A stretch of 49,216 bases of DNA from assembly GCF_021343995.1 (NCBI RefSeq), contig NZ_JAJTTE010000049.1, forward strand, positions 1-49,216. The letters run 5' to 3'. The DNA comes from Pseudonocardia terrae. GTDB taxonomy: Bacteria; Actinomycetota; Actinomycetes; Mycobacteriales; Pseudonocardiaceae. The notes under the pieces were generated by a model, which worked only from the letters and a program-made list of their open reading frames with translations, did no database searches and had not been told where the DNA came from. This document shows positions 41,080-48,445 of the stretch, piece by piece. Every line of letters begins with the position of its first letter. Position 1 is the stretch's first letter. The position numbers and the translations under genes were made by a program.

Positions 41080-41270
41080 GCTCGTCGGACCGCGCGGTCG
41101 CGTGGCAGCGGCGGGCGGAGGCGGCGACGGGCTCGCGACCGGTGGGTCCGCGGGAGGGGCCCGGAGCCGGGGTCCTCGACGACATCGACGCGCTCCTCGC
41201 CGAGGAGGACATCGACTCGGCGTCCCCGGACTCACCGAACGGTGCGGGCGACCGGGAACCACCGCGGTAA
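41076..41270 (+). CDS. Small acidic hypothetical protein, second of a coupled pair
   Basis: This 64-residue ORF starts in an ATGA overlap with the preceding ORF and ends TAA. Codon use has high G/C at third positions. Residues about 36-50 (VLDDIDALLAEEDIDS) form an acidic amphipathic segment. It recalls Pup-like acidic helices, but the required C-terminal GGQ or GGE is absent. No family was recognised. A minus-strand open frame covers the same DNA, so the call is moderate. Confidence 0.4.
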   Translation: MSSSDRAVAWQRRAEAATGSRPVGPREGPGAGVLDDIDALLAEEDIDSASPDSPNGAGDREPPR

Positions 41271-41350
41271 CGATCCCCGCGCCGGAGGGACCGGCGCGTG
41301 GCTCCGTGCGGCACTCGCGTGCGTCGTCCGGGCCGCGCCGGTGACACCCC

Positions 41351-41446
41351 GCCGACCGCCGAGCCGGTGAGGCTGCCGACCGCCGAGCCGGTGAGGCTGT
41401 CGAGCGCCGGGCCGGTGAGGCTGCCGAGCGCCGGGCCAGTGGAGCG
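41351..41446. repeat. 24-bp tandem repeat, four copies
   Basis: Four 24-bp units start at 41351, 41375, 41399 and 41423. The first two are identical (GCCGACCGCCGAGCCGGTGA then GGCT), the third has three changes, and the fourth has diverged at its end. It lies between the small ORFs and the convergent hypothetical gene at 41536, in a 265-bp interval with no gene. Confidence 0.9.
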
Positions 41447-41535
41447 GGGGGCCGCGGCATCACCGTCGCGGCTCTCGCGGGGTCCTGCCGGCTGCGGCTC
41501 TCCGGATCCGGCTCGGGGGCGGACCCGGCGCCGGA

Positions 41536-41937
41536 CTACCGGATCGTGCCGCGCGAGGCGAGCTGGCACACGGCGATGAGCCGCAGCGTCGCCCAGTCCG
41601 TGGGGCGCCAGATCCCGTTCTGCGGCAACGCGATCGTCGCCCCGCTGCGGCGCTGCTCGTCGAGCAGGGAGCGGGCGTAGGAGGCCAGCCGCACGGCCCC
41701 GCCGGCGGTGGTGTGCGTCGGGACGAGGGTGGCCACCGAACCGCCGCCGGAACGGCGCATCCCGTCCCGCACGATGTCCCGCACGGCTGCGGCGTGCTGA
41801 TCGACGACGGCCGCGAGACCCGGCTCGGCCGCGACGGCCCGGAGCCCGGGCCGGCCGACGGTGTCCATCAGGCGGCGGAGGTGGCGGTGGGCGTTCCACT
41901 CGACGACGGCGGCGCGTAGATCCCGCAGCAGGCTCAC
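41536..41937 (-). CDS. Hypothetical helical protein
   Basis: This 133-residue protein without a recognised family is arginine- and alanine-rich and predicted helical (VSLLRDLRAAVVEWNAHRHLRRLMDTVG, QHAAAVRDIVRDGMRRSGGGSVATLVPTHTTAGGAVRLASYARSLLDEQRRSGATIALPQNGIW). It has no signal peptide or long membrane segment. GTG 41937 is chosen because TACGAT, a good -10, ends six bases upstream, pointing to a leaderless start; a TTG at 41943 is an alternative. It reads away from the MmyB-type regulator stop at 41963. Confidence 0.6.
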   Translation of the reverse strand: MSLLRDLRAAVVEWNAHRHLRRLMDTVGRPGLRAVAAEPGLAAVVDQHAAAVRDIVRDGMRRSGGGSVATLVPTHTTAGGAVRLASYARSLLDEQRRSGATIALPQNGIWRPTDWATLRLIAVCQLASRGTIR

Positions 41938-41962
41938 GCGCAAATCGTAGCCAGCGGTTTCA

Positions 41963-42889
41963 CTAGATCGGGTGATTCGTGAGCTGATCGGTCGGCGTGG
42001 CGCGCCCGTCGGAGATCCGCTCCGGTCGCCGGTCCGCCCCGCCGTTCGGCTCTCCGTGCGCCTCGATCCCGATGACCCGCAGCAGGGCGAGGGCCTCGGC
42101 CTCCGGTGTGCCCGGGGCGGCCGAGTACACGAGCAGCATCTGGTCGTCGAAGGCGTCGCGCAGGGTGTCGCAGTCGAGGGTCACGTCGCCGAGCTGGGGG
42201 TGCCGGATCTTCTTGCGGTCGCCGTGCCGCACCCGCACCGTCCGCTCGGCCCACATCCGTGCGAACCGCTCGCTGCCCTTCTCCAGGGTCGCGATCAGCC
42301 GACGGAGGCCGGGGTCGTCGGGGTAGCGGGCGGAGGCGCCCCGCAGGTCCGAGACCAGCGCGCGGTCGAGGCGCTCGCGCTCGGCGTCGTCGTCGGTGAC
42401 GACCCGGTTGCCGGGACCGAGGAAGGCCCGCCAGGCCGTGTTGCGCTCCGCAGGGGGCACCGCCGACAGGTCGCCGAGGAGCGCGGCCGCCATCGCGTTC
42501 CAGGCCAGGACGTCCATCCGGGCGTTGAGCAGCAGCACCGGCAGGTCGGTGAGGCGGTCCATCAGCCGCAGCAGGCTCGGCCGCGGCTCGGCCGGGATCG
42601 TCCCCGGCGCCGGCGCCCGCACCCCGCCGAGGGCGAACAGGTGGTCCCGCTCGTCCGTGCTCAGCCGCAGCGCGCGGCCGAGCGCGCCCAGCACGGCGTC
42701 GGACGGGTGGGGGCCGCGGCCCTGCTCGAGCCGCGTCAGGTAGTCGACGGAGATCCCGGCGACCTGGGCGACCTCCTCGCGCCGCAGGCCCGGCGTGCGG
42801 CGGCGGGTCCCGGTCGGCAGGCCGAGGTCGGCGGGGCGCAGCCGCTCCCGCCACGTGCGCAGGGTCCTGCCGAGTTCGGTCCGGTCCAC
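41963..42889 (-). CDS. XRE family regulator with MmyB-like sensor domain
   Basis: This 308-residue protein has an N-terminal HTH_3/XRE domain (ELGRTLRTWRERLRPADLGLPTGTRRRTPGLRREEVAQVAGISVDYLTRLEQGRGPHPSDAVLGALGRALRL). A C-terminal MmyB-like ligand-binding domain follows (VLLLNARMDVLAWNAMAAALLGDL, NTAWRAFL, YPDDPGLRRLIATL, FARMWAERTVR). GTG 42889 gives the usual start. It is divergent from a short-chain dehydrogenase gene 100 bp away, a pairing common in actinobacteria, and probably controls it. Confidence 0.93.
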   Translation of the reverse strand: MDRTELGRTLRTWRERLRPADLGLPTGTRRRTPGLRREEVAQVAGISVDYLTRLEQGRGPHPSDAVLGALGRALRLSTDERDHLFALGGVRAPAPGTIPAEPRPSLLRLMDRLTDLPVLLLNARMDVLAWNAMAAALLGDLSAVPPAERNTAWRAFLGPGNRVVTDDDAERERLDRALVSDLRGASARYPDDPGLRRLIATLEKGSERFARMWAERTVRVRHGDRKKIRHPQLGDVTLDCDTLRDAFDDQMLLVYSAAPGTPEAEALALLRVIGIEAHGEPNGGADRRPERISDGRATPTDQLTNHPI

Positions 42890-42989
42890 GTCCCCAGCAT
42901 GCCGGGCACCGGACCGCTCAGCCTGGTACCGCGGGTCCCACGATCCGCCGGACCTGGTCGTCCCCCGGGGCCGGGCGCACGGTGGGGTC

Positions 42990-43706
42990 ATGAGCGAGAA
43001 CACGATCGCCCTGGTCACCGGGGCCAACAAGGGACTGGGCCGGGAGACGGTCCGCCGGCTCGCCGCGCTGCGCTGGACCGTGCTGCTGGGCTCGCGGGAC
43101 GCCGGGCGCGGGGCCGCGACCGCCGCCGAGCTGGCGGGGGAGGGCCGGGTCGAGATGTTGCCGATCGACGTCACCTCCGACGAGTCCGTGCAGGCCGCCG
43201 CCAAGGAGGTCGAGGAGCGCTTCGGCCGGCTCGACGTGCTGGTCAACAACGCCGGCATCGTCGGCCCCCGCGTCGAGGTGCGGGAGACGGGCGCCGACGC
43301 GATGCGGGAGGTCTTCGAGACCAACGTCTTCGGGCCGGTCCGGGTGACCCGCGCCTTCCTCCCGCTACTGGAGCGCTCGGAGGCGCCGCGGATCGTGATG
43401 GTGTCCAGCGGACTCGGGTCGCTCGCGATCACCGCGGACCCGCAGCGGGTCGAGTCGCAGATCCGCTCCTTGACGTACCCGTCGTCGAAATCGGCGCTGA
43501 ACATGGTCACGGCGCAGTACGCCCGGGCCCTGCCGCGGTTCCGGGTGAACGCCGCCGACCCCGGCTACACCGCCACGGACCTCAACGGGCACAGCGGCCC
43601 GCAGACCGTGACCGAGGGGACGGACGCGATCGTCGCGCTGGCCCAGGTCGGCCCGGACGGGCCGACGGGCGCCTACCGCGACCGCGCCGGTGAAATCCCG
43701 TGGTGA
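42990..43706 (+). CDS. Short-chain dehydrogenase/reductase
   Basis: This 238-residue classical SDR has the cofactor motif TGANKGLG at residues 10-17, NNAG, a catalytic serine in MVSSGLGSLA, and the YPSSK active-site tyrosine/lysine pair in place of the exact YxxxK spacing (Y-P-S-S-K fits YxxxK). It oxidises or reduces an alcohol/carbonyl with NAD(P). GGTGGGG precedes the ATG. It is divergent from the MmyB-type regulator. Its stop codon lies inside the proposed -35 element of the downstream leader ORF. Confidence 0.93.
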   Translation: MSENTIALVTGANKGLGRETVRRLAALRWTVLLGSRDAGRGAATAAELAGEGRVEMLPIDVTSDESVQAAAKEVEERFGRLDVLVNNAGIVGPRVEVRETGADAMREVFETNVFGPVRVTRAFLPLLERSEAPRIVMVSSGLGSLAITADPQRVESQIRSLTYPSSKSALNMVTAQYARALPRFRVNAADPGYTATDLNGHSGPQTVTEGTDAIVALAQVGPDGPTGAYRDRAGEIPW

Positions 43707-43729
43707 CCCGCGCCTGCGGCCACTAGCGT
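43701..43729 (+). promoter_or_regulatory. Proposed promoter of the leader ORF and glycosyltransferase
   Basis: TGGTGA (43701-43706) and TAGCGT (43724-43729) are separated by 17 bp. TAGCGT fits TANNNT, and seven bases later lies the GTG of a seven-codon ORF. The placement predicts a transcript beginning at that GTG. No WhiB7-type AT-rich box was seen upstream. Confidence 0.5.
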
Positions 43730-43736
43730 CCGCCGG

Positions 43737-43760
43737 GTGATCCAGCAGCTCTACGGCTGA
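43737..43760 (+). CDS. Leader peptide ORF VIQQLYG
   Basis: GTG ATC CAG CAG CTC TAC GGC TGA forms a seven-codon ORF. Its GTG coincides with the expected transcription start, so it would be translated leaderless. It is followed ten bases later by a strong hairpin and then by the TTG start of a macrolide-type glycosyltransferase. Short leader ORFs in front of antibiotic-resistance genes often control them by drug-dependent ribosome stalling. That role is inferred from layout only. Confidence 0.4.
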   Translation: MIQQLYG

Positions 43761-43770
43761 ACAGGCCCGC

Positions 43771-43799
43771 GACGACCCCGCCTCCCGCGCGGGGTCGTC
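43771..43799 (+). terminator. Attenuator-like hairpin before the glycosyltransferase
   Basis: GACGACCCCGC (43771-43781) pairs perfectly with GCGGGGTCGTC (43789-43799) around a 7-base loop. No U-tract follows, so it could be a factor-independent terminator of the high-GC type or a translational attenuator. It sits between the leader ORF and the glycosyltransferase start at 43838, not after a gene of ordinary size. Confidence 0.55.
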
Positions 43800-43837
43800 C
43801 GCACGCCCGTCGTATTCGTCGAGTTCCTGGAGTCCCT

Positions 43838-44998
43838 TTGTCGCACCTCCTCATGGCCGGCGCCGGCGCCCACGGCCACACCAACCCGCACCTGGGCGTC
43901 GTCGCCGAGCTGGCCGAACGCGGCCATCGCGTCTCCTGGGTGATCCCCGAGTCCTTCGCGGCGACGGTCACCGCGGCCGGCGCGACCCCGCTCGTCGTCG
44001 ATTCCGTGGTGCCCGACGAGTCGAAGGGCGAGTCGTGGCCCGAGGACCCGGTCGCCGGCATGTCGCTCTTCCTCGCCGAGGCGGAGCACGTGTACCCGCA
44101 GGTCGAGAAGGCCCTCGCCGGCGATCCGCCCGATCTCGTGCTCTACGACATCGGCGGCTACCCCGGCCGCGCTCTCGCCGAGCGGTGGTGCCTGCCGCTG
44201 GTCCAGCTCTCGCCGTCGATGGTGGCGTGGGAGGGCTTCGAGAAGGACATGGGCGAGGCGCTGGCCTTCCGCGACACCCCGGACCACGCCGCCTACCAGC
44301 GCCGGTTCCAGGCCTGGCTCGACGGGCTCGGCATCGCGCTCACCCCCGACGAGTTCGCCGGACGCCCGCCGCGGTGCCTCGTCGAGATCCCGCGCGTCAT
44401 GCAGCCGAACGCCGACCGGGTCGACGAGCGCGTGTACACGTTCGTCGGCCCGGCGCTGGACCGGCGCCGCGAGGAGTGGCAGGCCACCGGCGAGGAGCCG
44501 ATGGTGCTGGTCTCGCTGGGCTCGAACTACACGCGGCGGCCGGACTTCTACCGGGCCTGCGCGGAGGCGTTCGCGCCGTTGGGCTGGCGGGTCGTGATCG
44601 CCGCAGGCGCCCACGTGACGCCCGAGGAGATCGGGCCGGTGCCGGCGGGAGTCGAGATCCACCGGTGGGTGCCGCAGTTCGCGGCGCTCGGCCATGCCCG
44701 CGCATTCGTGACGCACGCGGGCTCCGGCGGCTGCTCGGAGGCGCTGTACCAGGGCGTCCCGATGATCGCGGTGCCGCAGGCCGTCGACCAGTTCGGCAAC
44801 GCGGCGCTGCTGGAGGCGCTCGGGGTCGGCCGGCACGTCCCGCGGGAGGAGGCGACGCCGGAGCGGCTGCGGCAGGCGCTGATGGAGCTCACCGGATCGG
44901 AGGTGGCGGCCCGGTGCGCCGCCCTGCGCGCAGAGGTCCGGGCGGAAGGCGGCGCGCGGGCCGCGGCCGACGCGGTGGAGTCGCTGCTGCCGGCCTGA
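43838..44998 (+). CDS. Macrolide-type UDP-glycosyltransferase (MGT/OleD family)
   Basis: This 386-residue GT-B fold glycosyltransferase transfers a sugar from a UDP-sugar to a hydrophobic acceptor, commonly a macrolide. It has the catalytic histidine in GAHGHTNPHLG near residue 11. The C-terminal donor-binding motif HRWVPQFAALGHARAFVTHAGSGGCSEALYQGVPMIAVPQAVDQFGNA is intact. The TTG start has GGAG six bases upstream and begins the family's normal N-terminus. It is preceded by the leader ORF and hairpin, suggesting drug-inducible expression, and followed by a compound palindrome. Confidence 0.9.
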   Translation: MSHLLMAGAGAHGHTNPHLGVVAELAERGHRVSWVIPESFAATVTAAGATPLVVDSVVPDESKGESWPEDPVAGMSLFLAEAEHVYPQVEKALAGDPPDLVLYDIGGYPGRALAERWCLPLVQLSPSMVAWEGFEKDMGEALAFRDTPDHAAYQRRFQAWLDGLGIALTPDEFAGRPPRCLVEIPRVMQPNADRVDERVYTFVGPALDRRREEWQATGEEPMVLVSLGSNYTRRPDFYRACAEAFAPLGWRVVIAAGAHVTPEEIGPVPAGVEIHRWVPQFAALGHARAFVTHAGSGGCSEALYQGVPMIAVPQAVDQFGNAALLEALGVGRHVPREEATPERLRQALMELTGSEVAARCAALRAEVRAEGGARAAADAVESLLPA

Positions 44999-45005
44999 GG
45001 CTCGA

Positions 45006-45148
45006 GCAGTATGGATCCACAACGCGCTGGAGCCGAGCTCGGTCGAGCGTTATCAATCCATAACGCTGTCGGGTCGGGCCTTGGTGAGCGTTGTGGATCC
45101 ACGACGCTGTCGGGTCGGGCTCTGGGGAGCGTTGTGGATCCATACTGC
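45006..45148. repeat. Family C compound palindrome between convergent genes
   Basis: CAGTATGGATCCACAACGC (45007-45025) is repeated in perfect inverse at 45129-45147; with one more flanking base each, the arms pair over 20 bp. Inside are three palindromic half-turns of the AGCGTTGTGGATCC type, near 45055, 45090 and 45130. They are separated by two nearly identical linkers containing CGCTGTCGGGTCGGGC. It lies between the stops of the convergent glycosyltransferase and VOC genes and could be a bidirectional terminator. Confidence 0.85.
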
Positions 45149-45163
45149 GGCCCGACGGGCGTC

Positions 45164-45724
45164 TCACCCGCGGGAGACCATCCAGCGGTGCCCGGCCGGG
45201 TCGACGACGACGCCGCCGCGCCCGTAGGGCGAGTCCGTGACCGGCCGCTCCAGGTGGGCCCCGTGGGCGACCGCCCGCGCCACCACGGCGTCGGGGTCGG
45301 CGACCTCGAGCCGCAGCGACACCGACACCGCGCCCGGCTCCGGGGCCCGCAGGCCCAGCTCGGGGAACTCCTCGGCGAGCATCACGACCGAGTCGCCGAG
45401 GGCGATCTCGGCGTGCCCGACCCGCCCGTCCGGCATCACGATCGGGTCGCCGCGCCGGACCGCGCCGAACACCTCGACGTAGAAGTCGAGCGCGGCCGCG
45501 GCGTCGGGCACCGCGAGGTACGGGGTCAGGGTGTGCAACGGCAGGGCGGCGGCCTCGGTGGTCGTCGCCGGCGCGTCGGTGGTGGTCACGGTGGTCACGG
45601 TGTCCTCCTCGGTCTCGGGCCCGAGCACCAGCCGTTCGAGGCGTTCGCGCAGTCGCGCGGCGAACGCCGGATCGGGAGGTACGGGCCGGATCGGCTCGCG
45701 GAGGACGTCCAGCGGATCGGTCAT
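45164..45724 (-). CDS. VOC family protein with N-terminal sigma-linked extension
   Basis: This 186-residue protein has an N-terminal 40 residues (MTDPLDVLREPIRPVPPDPA and an amphipathic FAARLRERLERLV), then a T/A-rich linker. After the linker comes a glyoxalase/bleomycin-resistance (VOC) domain: HTLTPYLAVPDAAAALDFYVEVFGA, RGDPIVMPDGRVGHAEIALGDSVVMLAEE, and VDPAGHRWMVSRG. It starts in an ATGA overlap with the sigma factor stop and has a GGAAGGAGG site, so it is strongly coupled. The short N-terminal helix may bind the sigma factor or another partner (inference). Enzyme activity is unknown. Confidence 0.9.
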   Translation of the reverse strand: MTDPLDVLREPIRPVPPDPAFAARLRERLERLVLGPETEEDTVTTVTTTDAPATTTEAAALPLHTLTPYLAVPDAAAALDFYVEVFGAVRRGDPIVMPDGRVGHAEIALGDSVVMLAEEFPELGLRAPEPGAVSVSLRLEVADPDAVVARAVAHGAHLERPVTDSPYGRGGVVVDPAGHRWMVSRG

Positions 45725-46275
45725 GCCGGGCCTCCTTCCGCGGGCCGCTCGGAACTGTCGGTGTGTGCGACGTAGCTGCGTCGGAACGCGCTCCGCGCCC
45801 GCACGAGCAGGGCTTCGGTGGCGTGCACGGTCCGGCCCAGCACCTCGGCGACCTCGGGGACGGAGAGCCCGTCGAGGTAGCGCAGGGTCAGCGCGGCCCG
45901 GTGCTGCGGGGCCTGCGCGTCGAGGACCTCGCGGGCGAGCAGCGCGTCGAGCTCGGCCTCCCACGGATCCTCGGCCTCCGGGGCCTCCAGGACCCGCAGT
46001 GCGCGGTCCCGGATCTCCAGCGACCGCCAGTGGTCGACGAGCTTGTGCCGGGCGATCCCGACCAGCCATGCCGTGCTGACCTGTGGCGTGCCGGACCGGC
46101 ACGCCGCCACGGCGGCCAGGAACACCTCGGCCGTGAGGTCCTCGGCGAGCGCCCGCCGGCCGCAGCGGGCGAGCAGGTAGCCGTGGACCTCGGGCAGCGC
46201 GGAGTCGTAGAGGGCGAGCAGGGCGAGCCCCGGATCGGGCTCGACCCCGCTCGGGGATCCCGGTGGTCCGCTCAC
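45721..46275 (-). CDS. ECF RNA polymerase sigma factor
   Basis: This 184-residue group IV sigma factor has region 2 at LALLALYDSALPEVHGYLLARCGRRALAEDLTAEVFLAAV and STAWLVGIARHKLVDHWR. Region 4 reads LTLRYLDGLSVPEVAEVLGRTVHATEALLVRARSAFRR. GTG 46275 has a GGAGGGG site directly before it. No separate anti-sigma gene adjoins it; instead it is coupled to a VOC protein with a helical N-terminal extension. An alpha/beta hydrolase gene lies 71 bp upstream on the same strand. Confidence 0.93.
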   Translation of the reverse strand: MSGPPGSPSGVEPDPGLALLALYDSALPEVHGYLLARCGRRALAEDLTAEVFLAAVAACRSGTPQVSTAWLVGIARHKLVDHWRSLEIRDRALRVLEAPEAEDPWEAELDALLAREVLDAQAPQHRAALTLRYLDGLSVPEVAEVLGRTVHATEALLVRARSAFRRSYVAHTDSSERPAEGGPA

Positions 46276-46346
46276 ACCCCTCCATCGGGCGGGGCGGCGG
46301 GACTCCGACGGTGGTTCACCCGTTCGTCGTAGTCGGCCGCCGACGG

Positions 46347-47396
46347 TCAGGTCGCCGCGAGGAAGCCGAGGAGGACGTCGGTCCAGCGGTCCGCGGCGTC
46401 GACGTGCGGCCCGTGCCCGCTCCCGTCGAAGATCTCGACGGTGACCCGTCCGCCCGCCGCGGCGTACGCGTCGAGCACCGCACGGATCTGGCTGACCATC
46501 GGCTGTGCGGGGAACGCCTCCTCGCCGGGCCAGCCGGGCACCGCGCCGCTCGCGCCGAGCACGCCGAAGTCGAGCGGCGAGGCGTCGGACACGACGAGGT
46601 CCGCGCTCCCGTGCGTCCACAGCACCGGCGGCTTCGGGTCGAGGTCCACGAGGTCCGCCCACCGGCAGTACTTCGGGGACAGCGCGTTGAGGATGCCGCG
46701 CGTGCCCGGGGCGACGCCCGGCCAGTGGGGCGAGGTCACCGTGTCGCCGGGGTAGCCGTCGTCGCCGACGAGGGTCTTGAGCACCTCGGCGACCAGGACG
46801 TCCTCGCGGTCGGCGGGCAGCCGGTAGGCCGGCGACCAGTACAGCGCGCGCATGACGTTGCGGATCGAGAAGGCGCTCTCGTCCGACGCGTCCTGCGCCG
46901 CGAGCCGTGCGACGACCTCGGGGTTCGCCGTGCCCCCGCCGGAGCCCGCGACGTCGGGGGTGACGGGCGAGCCGTCGGCGCGGGCACCGCCGTAGCCGTA
47001 CGGGGAGACGGGGTCGAGGAAGGTCAGCGAGGCGACCGGGTGGTCCTTCGCGTACGCGGCGATCGCGGCGCCGGCGGTGGACCAGCCGACCAGGTGCGGC
47101 GGCCGGTCGATCCCGAGCGCGCGCAGCAGGGCGGCGGTGTCGTCGGCCCAGTCGTCCAGGCCGCGGGTGGCGTCGAGGGCCTTCGGCTCGGTGTCGCCGA
47201 AGCCGCGCATGTCCGGCGCGATCACCCGGTACCGCTCGCCCAGTCGCGGCATCAGGTGCTCGAAGAAGCGACTGGTGGAGAGATTGCCGTGCAGCAGGAC
47301 GAGCGGCTCGCCGTCCGCCGGCCCCGACTCCAGCACGTGCATGCGGAGGCGGTCGGTGTCGACGGTGGCGGACCGCACCCCGGGCAGCAGCGTCAT
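46347..47396 (-). CDS. Alpha/beta hydrolase
   Basis: This 349-residue alpha/beta-fold hydrolase has the oxyanion region VLLHGNLSTSRFF near residue 35, the nucleophile elbow VGWSTAGAAIAA near residue 100 (GWSTA in place of the usual GxSxG), the acid near DLVVSDAS, and the histidine in DGSGHGPHVD. It lacks a signal peptide. The substrate is unknown; lactonase, esterase or epoxide-type activities are all possible. ATG 47396 has no strong ribosome site. It is divergent from the truncated dehydrogenase gene by 60 bp. Confidence 0.9.
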   Translation of the reverse strand: MTLLPGVRSATVDTDRLRMHVLESGPADGEPLVLLHGNLSTSRFFEHLMPRLGERYRVIAPDMRGFGDTEPKALDATRGLDDWADDTAALLRALGIDRPPHLVGWSTAGAAIAAYAKDHPVASLTFLDPVSPYGYGGARADGSPVTPDVAGSGGGTANPEVVARLAAQDASDESAFSIRNVMRALYWSPAYRLPADREDVLVAEVLKTLVGDDGYPGDTVTSPHWPGVAPGTRGILNALSPKYCRWADLVDLDPKPPVLWTHGSADLVVSDASPLDFGVLGASGAVPGWPGEEAFPAQPMVSQIRAVLDAYAAAGGRVTVEIFDGSGHGPHVDAADRWTDVLLGFLAAT

Positions 47397-47456
47397 GGCG
47401 TGATCGTCGGGGGCCGGTGGTCCGCGGTCAATCCGCCGTCCGGCAGGGTCGGGCGC

Positions 47457-48422
47457 GTGCGCGTCGTCCTGGCCACCCCGCTCGACGAGGACCTCTGCCG
47501 GCTCGTCGAGGAGCGGGAACCCCGTCTCACCCTCATCCGCGAGCACGCGCTGTTGCCGCCCATGCGCTGGCCCTCCGACCACACCGGCGACCCGGAGTGG
47601 CGGCGCACGCCCGCGCAGCAGCGGCGGTTCGAGGAGCTGCTCGACTCCGCCGACGCCCTCTACGGCATCCCGGGCGAGCACGATGCGGCCGCACTCGCCC
47701 GGACCGTCGCGGCCAACCCCCGGCTGCGCTGGGTGCAGGCGATGGCGGCCGGGGGAGGGGCCACGGTCCGCGCGGCGGGGCTCACCGCCGCGCAGCTCGA
47801 GCGGGTCGTGTTCACGACGACGGCGGGCGTCCACGGTGGTCCGCTCGCGGAGTTCGTCGTGTTCGGACTGCTCGCGGGGGCGAAGACGCTGCCGCTGCTG
47901 CAGGCCCGGCAGCGCGCGCACGAGTGGGGGCCGCGGTGGTTCATGGGACAGCTCGCCGACCAGGTGGTGCTCGTGCTGGGCCTGGGTGGGATCGGCCGCG
48001 AGGTCGTGCAGCGGCTGCGCGCCTTCGGGTGCCGGGTGATCGGGACCGCGCGCCGGCCCGGCCCGCCGCCCGAGGGTGTCGACGAGCTGGTGCACCCCGC
48101 GGACCTCGCCGCCGTCGTCGGGCGGGTCGACGGGATCGTCGTGACGCTCCCGGCCACGCCGGCGACCGAGCGCATGATCGACCGGGAGGTCCTGGCCGCG
48201 GTGCGCCCCGGCTGCACGCTGGTCAACGTCGGGCGTGGGTCGGTGATCGACGAACCGGCCCTGGTCGAGGCCCTGCGCGACGGGCGGATCGGGTTCGCCG
48301 CCCTCGACGTGGTCGCACACCCCGGCGGATTCTCCCGGGCGGAGTTCCCCTGGGCGTGGTCTCCTGAGCAGCGACTGAGAGCAGTGCTCTTGACGAGGAG
48401 CGGCAGGCGCTCCATTCTGTGA
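47457..48422 (+). CDS. D-2-hydroxyacid dehydrogenase-like protein, C-terminus replaced
   Basis: This 321-residue protein has the NAD-binding domain of the D-isomer 2-hydroxyacid dehydrogenase family: HTGDPEWRRTPAQQRRFEELL early on, LVLGLGGIGREVVQRLRAFGCRVIG near residue 172, then VRPGCTLVNVGRGSVIDEPALVEALRDGRIGFAALDV. After about residue 285 homology stops. The usual ending, with the catalytic glutamate and histidine and the closing helix, is replaced by about 37 unrelated residues. It is therefore probably inactive or degenerate. The frame's last 60 bases overlap the promoter of the next gene. Confidence 0.8.
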   Translation: MRVVLATPLDEDLCRLVEEREPRLTLIREHALLPPMRWPSDHTGDPEWRRTPAQQRRFEELLDSADALYGIPGEHDAAALARTVAANPRLRWVQAMAAGGGATVRAAGLTAAQLERVVFTTTAGVHGGPLAEFVVFGLLAGAKTLPLLQARQRAHEWGPRWFMGQLADQVVLVLGLGGIGREVVQRLRAFGCRVIGTARRPGPPPEGVDELVHPADLAAVVGRVDGIVVTLPATPATERMIDREVLAAVRPGCTLVNVGRGSVIDEPALVEALRDGRIGFAALDVVAHPGGFSRAEFPWAWSPEQRLRAVLLTRSGRRSIL

Positions 48423-48433
48423 GCACTGCTCAC
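48378..48433 (+). promoter_or_regulatory. Promoter with twin GAGCANTGCTC palindromes
   Basis: AGAGCAGTGCTCT (48378-48390) and GTGAGCACTGCTCAC (48419-48433) are perfect palindromes sharing GAGCA-N-TGCTC. They bracket TTGACG (48390-48395) and CATTCT (48413-48418), a -35/-10 pair 17 bp apart. A repressor bound to both would lock the promoter. GAAGGAG and the membrane protein ATG follow. No matching regulator gene lies beside it in the window. Confidence 0.7.
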
Positions 48434-48445
48434 GAAGGAGATCTG

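Noticed and set aside
41076..41270. Small acidic ORF considered as prokaryotic ubiquitin-like protein Pup.
   Set aside because: It shares an acidic helix-like stretch but lacks the obligatory C-terminal GGQ/GGE and the usual flanking proteasome genes.
43660..43737. WhiB7-dependent promoter for the glycosyltransferase leader.
   Set aside because: No AT-rich box next to the -35 was found; the -35/-10 pair looks ordinary.
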